This document shows positions 57,950 to 64,000 of a DNA stretch of 64,000 nucleotides, piece by piece (positions within the stretch are counted from its first letter, which is position 1; every line of letters starts with the position of its first letter). Source of the DNA: Chinchilla lanigera (Eukaryota > Chordata > Mammalia > Rodentia > Chinchillidae); NCBI RefSeq assembly GCF_000276665.1, contig NW_004955477.1, positions 6,076,990 to 6,140,989 on the forward strand, read 5' to 3'. The position numbers and the translations under genes were made by a program. The notes beneath the pieces were generated by a model. The model did no database searches and had not been told where the DNA came from. It saw nothing but the letters and a program-made list of their open reading frames with translations.

Positions 57950-60340
57950 CCGACTCCCAACCACAAAATCATGTCATTTTACAGTTCAGTAGACAACCTC
58001 AGCAGCCCCTAAGCTGATCAGATCCCTCTCACTGAAGGCCCCCGGAGCATCAGGAAACCTGTCACATTCATACTTCAGAAGTTAGTGGTTTGTTTTTGAT
58101 GCTGAAGAGTCAGCCAGAGGCTAGAAGATTTGCTCACAATCCCTCACTCTTCAGGGAGTCTGTAGGTCCTGGAGCCGGTACTCACTTTCCATGTGGTCTG
58201 TTCACCTAGCCAAAAGCTGCACAAGGCCCAAGATGCCCCAATGTGTATTCCCCGCTGAAGCACAGGGCAGAAGCTCTTGGAGGATTTTTGGTTTCCCATT
58301 GTCCTCATGATTTGTCGTTTTGCTATTGAACAACACAAGGAAGAAAAATTAATGAGAAGAGGAGAAGGAGGGAGGAGCATCACAACCAGAAGTGCCAAAG
58401 GTTGTGACAAACCCCAAGATCAAGGAGGGAGGCCTGAGGGATTCTCCCTTGGAGCCCTTAGAAGGGATCAAGACTATTGTTTCCTTGATTTTGAACTTCC
58501 GGCCTCTAGAATTGTGGGAGAGTACATTTCTGTTGCTTAAGGTCAGCTAGATTATGGCATAACCCCAGAAAAGTAATATTATGCTCAAAAATATCTGGGC
58601 ATTTGGTAACATGAATCCCATTGGCATAACAGAAATGGACAAAAAATTTAGTTCATTAAGTCTGACTGCACTTTCAATATTAGCTAATCAATTTTACTGC
58701 CCAGTAATTGAATAAATACATGAATCCTTTTTTTTTATTTTAAGAAGGAGGAGTCTGCAATGTAGGTCAGAGGATAGGAAGGGGGGTGTCACCCAGTGCA
58801 GGGACCAGCCAGCTGTACAGAATTGAACTTTGCAAGTGCTCCAACCTCCACGGAGACTGGAGATTGTCTCTGAATCATTCTCACAAACACTGTTTTGGGT
58901 AAAAGACAGAAATCTATCAAACAGCACACAGATTAACTTATCACTGAGTTAAATGGGCTGTCAGTGTGGGGAGGCTGAACTTGGCCCAGTGAATTCAAAT
59001 GCATGTAAATTTCCCTGGTGACAGAAGAGAGGACGGTGGAGCTGTCAGACGGTGACATGTGGAAATACATTAACAGAGTTTAAAATATATTTGAAGGGGC
59101 TGGCTCATATTTTGATAACACACTCACCGACAAATGATTTGTGGAAGATGGAAACTCTGATCTCATTGTCTATTCCAGAGGAGTCTTTGTAATGAGTCCC
59201 TCCCAGGACGTTGGGTGTTTTAGAGAAGTTCTAAAACAATTAACAATGCCTGCCTGAACTGTGAAGTCCCCTGTGCCTCTGATGTATGAAGCAGGATTCT
59301 AATAGTCTTACATGTCAGTGTCATTCCAGCTTATAAAGAAAGTGATTAAAAACTTCAAAAGAACCAATTACATTGTATTTTACACCTGTGCTATAGCTCC
59401 CCCACGAAAAAGGGCTCTAGATCCTCTCCATTGTTTTTATTTATTTGGGATTTATTTTGGTCTCCTGCTCCACATAATTGTTCTCATGTTTGAGGAAACT
59501 GCAGTTAGTAAGGGTGGTACTATGTTTGTTTAAAGGAATGGGACATCTCTGCTTAGGTTTCAGTTACTTTAGGACTTGCTGGATGCTGTCCTAATTTGCA
59601 GGTGAGACCACAAAGATACATGGCTCTTGAAAGGCAATGAAGGCTCTATAACACACAGTTTCCCTGTATAAATGGGTCAAGTCCTTCTACAAGAGCAAGT
59701 GATAGACTTCTGTCATTTCCCAAGTCCCATCATACTCCTCTAGCCACATGGTGTCTTTATTCCCTACCAGTCTTCAACTTCCCAAGTGCTCATTTACACA
59801 TCAGTCTACTTTCAGAATTGGCACTCATGAACCAGCCTTACCTGACACAGAAATAGATGTGGTATAGCTAGTTTCCCTCCCTTGAGCTAGAAATAAATAT
59901 ATGAATAGCCACTAGCTAAACAGAAAGTGCAGTCTTTCTTGATATATTCTTTTTAAATTATGCATATGCATATCTGCATTGATTTGACGCACAAAACTAC
60001 CATGGCAGAACGTATAGAGTACTTTGGAACACAGAGGAGTGGTTCTGGGTCCACACTAGAGCTCTGCCTTGAGTGAGATCAGGGCGGATTCCTTGAGGAG
60101 GCAGAAGGTGGCATGGGGTAGGTGATTGAGGAAGGATAATCAGGTCTGGGGTCACATGCGTGAAGGCCTGGGAGACCCACATTCACTCTGTGCCTGCTCT
60201 GTGCGAGGTGCTGAAATTAAATGTGGGGATTTGGTGCGAGAAAACTAGCTTCCTTCTCTCAAGGAGGTCAGACTGCTTAGTGGATGGCCCATCTTAAAGG
60301 CAGCACCCCTAGAAGAGACCAGCAGACCTTTTCAGCAATG
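57950..60340. other. Unique sequence including a candidate conserved block
   Basis: No gene is recognised. 58930-59230 is listed as a candidate conserved element. The remainder has only short frames on both strands. Confidence 0.4.
58930..59230. promoter_or_regulatory. Candidate conserved non-coding element
   Basis: Repeat-free sequence with 'gtgaattcaaatgcatgtaaa' (overlapping octamer/POU-like sites), 'gacggtggagctgtcagacggtgaca' with two retained CpGs, and 'cactcaccgacaaatga'. It is inferred from motif density and lack of repeats only. Confidence 0.2.
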
Positions 60341-60344
60341 GCTA

Positions 60345-60556
60345 CAGAGGTTCTCAACTTCGACACTGGGACACTGCAGGCTGGACAGTTCTTGCACATG
60401 CAGAACTGCCCTGTGCATCAGTTGAGCCACATCCCTGGCCTCTGCATGACTTGCCAGTGGCAGCCCACAAAATTATGTTAACTAAAAATGTCTGCAGACA
60501 TTGCCAAATGTCCCTTCAGGACAGAATTGTCTCTACATGGGACACGTTGATCTACA
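60345..60556 (-). mobile_element. MER5A hAT-Charlie element, antisense
   Basis: 'cagaggttctcaacttcgacac' (terminal repeat end), 'gccacatccctggcctctgca', 'ctaaaaatgtctgcagacattgccaaatgtcccttcaggac' and the degraded other end near 60556 follow the MER5A consensus read backwards. At about 210 bases it is essentially full length. It is a non-autonomous DNA transposon with no coding capacity. Confidence 0.9.
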
Positions 60557-60559
60557 GCC

Positions 60560-61275
60560 AGGCAGGGCTTTCGGAAGCTGTAATCTCCCTTTGTTATGAC
60601 TCAGGGTTCTGCCTGGGGAACAGGTGACAGCAAGGAGAGTCAATGTTGAGTAGCTTAGACAAGAAGGAAGGAGCTCTGTTTTTACACAACAGTCCACGCT
60701 CAGCCCACAGAGACAGGGGTACTCTGGCTGTGAATCACCTGCACTGAGTCCACCATTCAGCCTCAGGATTCATGGCAAATTCCTTATTAAAATCATCATC
60801 AGGAGGCTGCTCACATTGCTTCTGTTCCCACCCCCACAGCCCAAACTGTCACATCGCCACACACAACTACAAGCCAAGCAGGAAAATGCAGTCTGAGGCT
60901 GGGCACCCACACCCTGGTAAGTTGCAAGGGGAAAGCAGAACAGAGGAGCAGAGTGGGCGCCAGGGAAATGAGGTCTCTAGCACACCCCACAGACACCTTG
61001 GTAGGCCCTACTGTGCATGACCGATGCTTTAGGTATGGGGAAGGCATTGGGTAAGGCAGGGGAGGACCTGCTAGAGTAGAATTTGTACCCTGATGCAATG
61101 GGAGATTGACAGGTAGGCAAAGAAATGGATACAAATTGTGATAGTCCTTGAAGGAAGCACATAGGCATTGAGAGAGAGAATTGCTGAATATGAGGATATG
61201 AACGATATAGCTGGAGAAGGCTTTCCTGGAGAGATGATATCTGAGATAAGTCCTATAAAATTGGAGTCAGCTGTA
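60560..61275. other. Unique sequence
   Basis: Nothing recognised. Plus and minus frames of 60-107 codons overlap between 60.77 and 61.29 kb. Confidence 0.4.
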
Positions 61276-61279
61276 TGAA

Positions 61280-61515
61280 GAAACACTGTATATTTGTATG
61301 TGCATGTGTATATTGAGCACCGTGTGCTATGTGAGCATATACATTGTACATATGTGTATTATGTGTTGGGTGTATTTTTTGCATTTACAAGAGTGTTATA
61401 TGTGGGACTTATATAGTATGTGTACAGAGGGCCTGTATGTTTTTGTGTGTGTTATGTGTGTGTTTGGGCGTTTGTTTTGCAATTATGCGTGTGTGTGTGT
61501 GTGTGTGTGTGTGGT
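61280..61515. repeat. TG/TA-rich low-complexity region ending in (TG)n
   Basis: Purine-pyrimidine alternating sequence (TGTGTA, TATGTG) leads into a clean (TG)n run at 61488-61513. Cysteine- and valine-rich frames across it are repeat artefacts. Confidence 0.85.
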
Positions 61516-61627
61516 GTTTTGTGGTTGCCAAAGTCATTCCAATTGATGGGAATACTTGCAAATCCAAAGGAAAAGACAATTGGTGGCCAAGATCTGAACG
61601 ATGACCAGCATCATGGGGGGTTACTGG

Positions 61628-61789
61628 GTGTATTAGTCAGCATTCTCCAGAGAAAAGGCACCAACAGACATCTATATGTGTCTCTATATCCATTTATACT
61701 TACATATCTACAGATGTACAGGCATATATAGAAGTAAGACAGTTCGTTAACAGGCTGCTGAAGAAGTCCAGCTATAAGAAGGTAATGTC
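61628..61789 (-). mobile_element. ERVL-type LTR fragment, antisense, split by an L1
   Basis: 'gtgtattagtcagcattctccagagaaaagg' is the antisense 3' terminus of an ancient LTR that ends 'tctctggagaaccctgactaatac'. The sequence is cut at 61789 by the L1 insertion and may continue after 62464. Confidence 0.6.
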
Positions 61790-62450
61790 ACAATTTTTTT
61801 TTAACTCATAAGTGAAATAAATCAGACCTGCATGTGTAAGCAACATATTGTCTCATCAGTGTAAGAACTTGAAAGAGTGAATAAAAACTAGGAGATATGA
61901 TAGACATTGTGAAATGAAAGGAAAATGCTCAAGGGTAAAGAGCAACTGGGATGTGGGAAAGAGAAGGGAAAGAAGGGGAAATTATGTATGTATGTATATA
62001 CAGGATAGTTAACATAGTTGAACTACTGTCTTCTATTACTTTACTGGAAGGAACAGTTAATGATTACTTGATTAATCAATATTGCATGTCTCTATTTTAG
62101 TTTTCCTGAGAAACCACTTTGAAGATATCAATACATAATACAACAAGCATTGTTCATTTCCTACCACTTTGTCTGTAATTCTGTATTTTTTGTATTGTTC
62201 TTTTGTTACTTTGTAAATGGATGTCTGTTTGTTAATGTGTTTTCCTTCTTTTATTTTTAAAATAAATTAAAAATATATATTGCAATAAATGTGTACATAC
62301 ATCAACTGATTTGAGTAAAAATAGAACAAATTTTTATATTAGTGAAGATACCAGTGAAATGTATTTTGTGTAGAAAAATACAAAAGAAAATTTTTTGTAT
62401 AGAAAAATACTCAATAAACAAAATAAAATTGCATAAAAATTAATATTAAA
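61790..62450 (+). mobile_element. 5'-truncated LINE-1 insertion with perfect target duplication
   Basis: Starts near 'aactcataagtgaaataaatcagac' (end of L1 ORF2/3' UTR). It passes through a 3' UTR shared with the 63.65-64.0 kb copy to an A-rich end near 62275. AAGAAGGTAATGTC occurs exactly at 61776-61789 and 62451-62464. The 175 bases from 62275 to 62450 are absent from the other copy and contain AATAAA signals (62413 on), as expected of a 3' transduction. No intact reading frame remains. Confidence 0.85.
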
Positions 62451-62464
62451 AAGAAGGTAATGTC

Positions 62465-63640
62465 TTTGAAGAACAAATAAATTAGAGAGAAATTCATAGG
62501 CTGTATATATATTTGGAAGGGAAAATAAATAAGGCCCTTGCTGATGGAATTGATGTGTAAAATTAAAGAAAAGGAAGAGGGAATGAAAAGTCCTGGGTTT
62601 CTGGTTTGAGCAGTAAAGGACATGCCTGGAAGATAAATAAAGGGTTATATTTGGACAAGCCAAGTTAAGAAAGCCATAAGTCACCCCAAAACATGTCCAA
62701 CAGATGGCTAGAATCTAAAGCCTTGAGTTCACACAAAAATCACAGGCTGGAGATATGTATTTAAGCGTCGTTATCATCATCATATGAATAATATTTAAAG
62801 CTTTTAAAGATGCAATTAAAAAGAAAGTCCACATAGGTATTTTTTTTATCCACCACAACTTTCCCAGTGTGTACAAATAATTGCTATTTTTCTTACATGC
62901 AAAATATACTCACCCTCTCCTCAAATTCCTAAAGTCTTTTCCCATTGCATCTTGGCCTGAAGTCTACAATCTTGTCACCTAGACTAGATCCAGAGGTGGC
63001 TGAGGTTGCTTGAACATGGAAATTGCTCTCAGTCTAAAGACTTCTGAATTAAAGAGGCAAGTTAGCTGACACCCACAAACAAAAATACAACAGCAAGACA
63101 GGCAGTGGACAACTTCACCAGAGGCTCTTTTTCAAAAGAGGGAAAATAGGAAGCATATAACGGTTCCTGGTCCAAGGCAATTCAAAATCTAGAATGGAAA
63201 TACATTGTAAGTTCCTTGGTTAGGTTACAGCAATTCCTTTTTGCACTTTGATTTCTGGTTTCTGTTCACTTTTTTCTTAGGAAGTATCCTGTTCCAGTAT
63301 CTGAGTAGACTTCTAGCCAGCTTACCTCCTTGTGTAATTTCACAGTCCCAGTGGAATTTAATCATAACAGTTACCTCTTCTCAGCCCATGTTTGCTGTGC
63401 ATCTACCAATACAATTCTCTTAAAAACATCTCTCCTTTCCAACCAGTTTTATTGGGGTTTATTCCAGTGATATAGGCTCTACACTTGGGCCATCATCTGC
63501 CAGTCTGCTGTGCAGCCATACTCATAAGAAATATAGATACCCTATATTCTGTCAAAAAGGATCCTTAAGGCATTTTCTTTCATCCTGTCAAAGCTGGAAC
63601 AAATGACTTTACAGGCATACTCAACTTCACCTTCACCTTG
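62465..63640. other. AT-rich unique sequence
   Basis: Possibly the rest of the split LTR lies at the start. No gene is recognised. A 116-codon minus frame (62684 to 62334) crosses the L1 end and the junction, so it is not coding. Confidence 0.4.
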
Positions 63641-63645
63641 AGATC

Positions 63646-64000
63646 ATTTTTTTTAAATTTTTATTTTAAAAATAAAAGGAGGAAAACATGAGCAGACACA
63701 CAACCTTTTACAAAATAGCAAAAGAACAGTACAGACAATACAGAGTTGCAAACAAAGTGGTAGGAAATTAACAATGCTTGTTGTATTACATATTGAAATC
63801 TTCAAAGTGGGTTCTCATGAAAGCAGATAGAGACATGCAATATTGATCAATCTAGGACTAATTGACAGTTTCTTTCAGCAAAGAAATAGAAGACAGTAGA
63901 ACAACTATGTTAACTATCCTGTATATACATACATACAAAATTTCTCCTTCTTTCCCTTCTCTTTTCCCACATCCCAGTTGCCCTTTACCCTTGAATGTTT
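63646..64000 (-). mobile_element. LINE-1 3' end, antisense, running off the window
   Basis: The reverse complement matches the plus-strand L1 3' UTR at about 61930-62270 almost base for base over 330 bases. Shared text includes 'gcaactgggatgtgggaaa', 'gatagttaacatagttg' and 'aatacaacaagcattgtt'. It ends at 63646 in an A-rich tail (T/A run on the plus strand at 63649-63675). The element continues beyond 64000. Confidence 0.9.

Overview
The window looks like non-coding DNA from a rodent that is not a mouse or rat. The main clue is its set of short interspersed repeats. Five ID elements (tRNA-Ala/BC1-like, about 75 bp) sit beside B1-type 7SL-derived pieces and two B1-dID dimers, in which a B1 monomer is joined to an ID-like tail. 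I know that combination from squirrel-related and several other non-murid rodent families. A beaver-like or hystricomorph-like source is a guess. Old mammalian repeats (L1M 3' ends, HAL1-like LINE, L2, MIR, MER5A, MaLR/ERVL-type LTRs) and many microsatellites fill much of the rest. A run of exactly 100 N shows this is a scaffold from a whole-genome assembly.

Layout. 1-7.4 kb: mostly unique sequence, then a nested L1/solo LTR (5.59-6.72 kb) and a small candidate exon at 6.9 kb. 7.4-13.5 kb: a TTTA repeat, LTR, B1 and ID pieces, an L2 and an L1M tail. 13.6-14.3 kb: GC-richer, CpG-containing unique sequence. 16.8-22.3 kb: an antisense L1M, two ID copies with clear target duplications, an L2, a possible conserved element at 20.6-21.3 kb and an old L1. 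22.9-23.5 kb: an unexplained minus-strand reading frame. 25.6-33.3 kb: a short hAT-like element, LTRs, a MIR and a B1-dID. 33.4-35.9 kb: an antisense LINE with an ORF1-like remnant. 36.7-38.4 kb: the densest cluster of gene-like splice signals. 39.8-43.2 kb: an LTR, a MIR and a degenerate tRNA-Ile-like copy. 44.8-50.9 kb: microsatellite, a possible conserved element, L2/MIR, a DNA-transposon relic and LTRs. 50.9-51.5 kb: an L1 remnant interrupted by the assembly gap, whose two sides overlap. 51.6-61.6 kb: a minisatellite, microsatellites, a MER5A and otherwise unique DNA. 61.6-64 kb: an LTR split by a fairly young L1 insertion, and a second copy of the same L1 3' end in the opposite direction.

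I could not recognise any intact protein-coding gene. The longest reading frames are unremarkable for 64 kb of mammalian DNA, start at non-ATG codons, cross simple repeats or lie in transposons. Several stretches with paired splice-site signals are reported as candidates only. The window is best read as intergenic or deep intronic sequence. Repeat calls rest on remembered family consensus sequences, so boundaries are approximate unless a target-site duplication is quoted.
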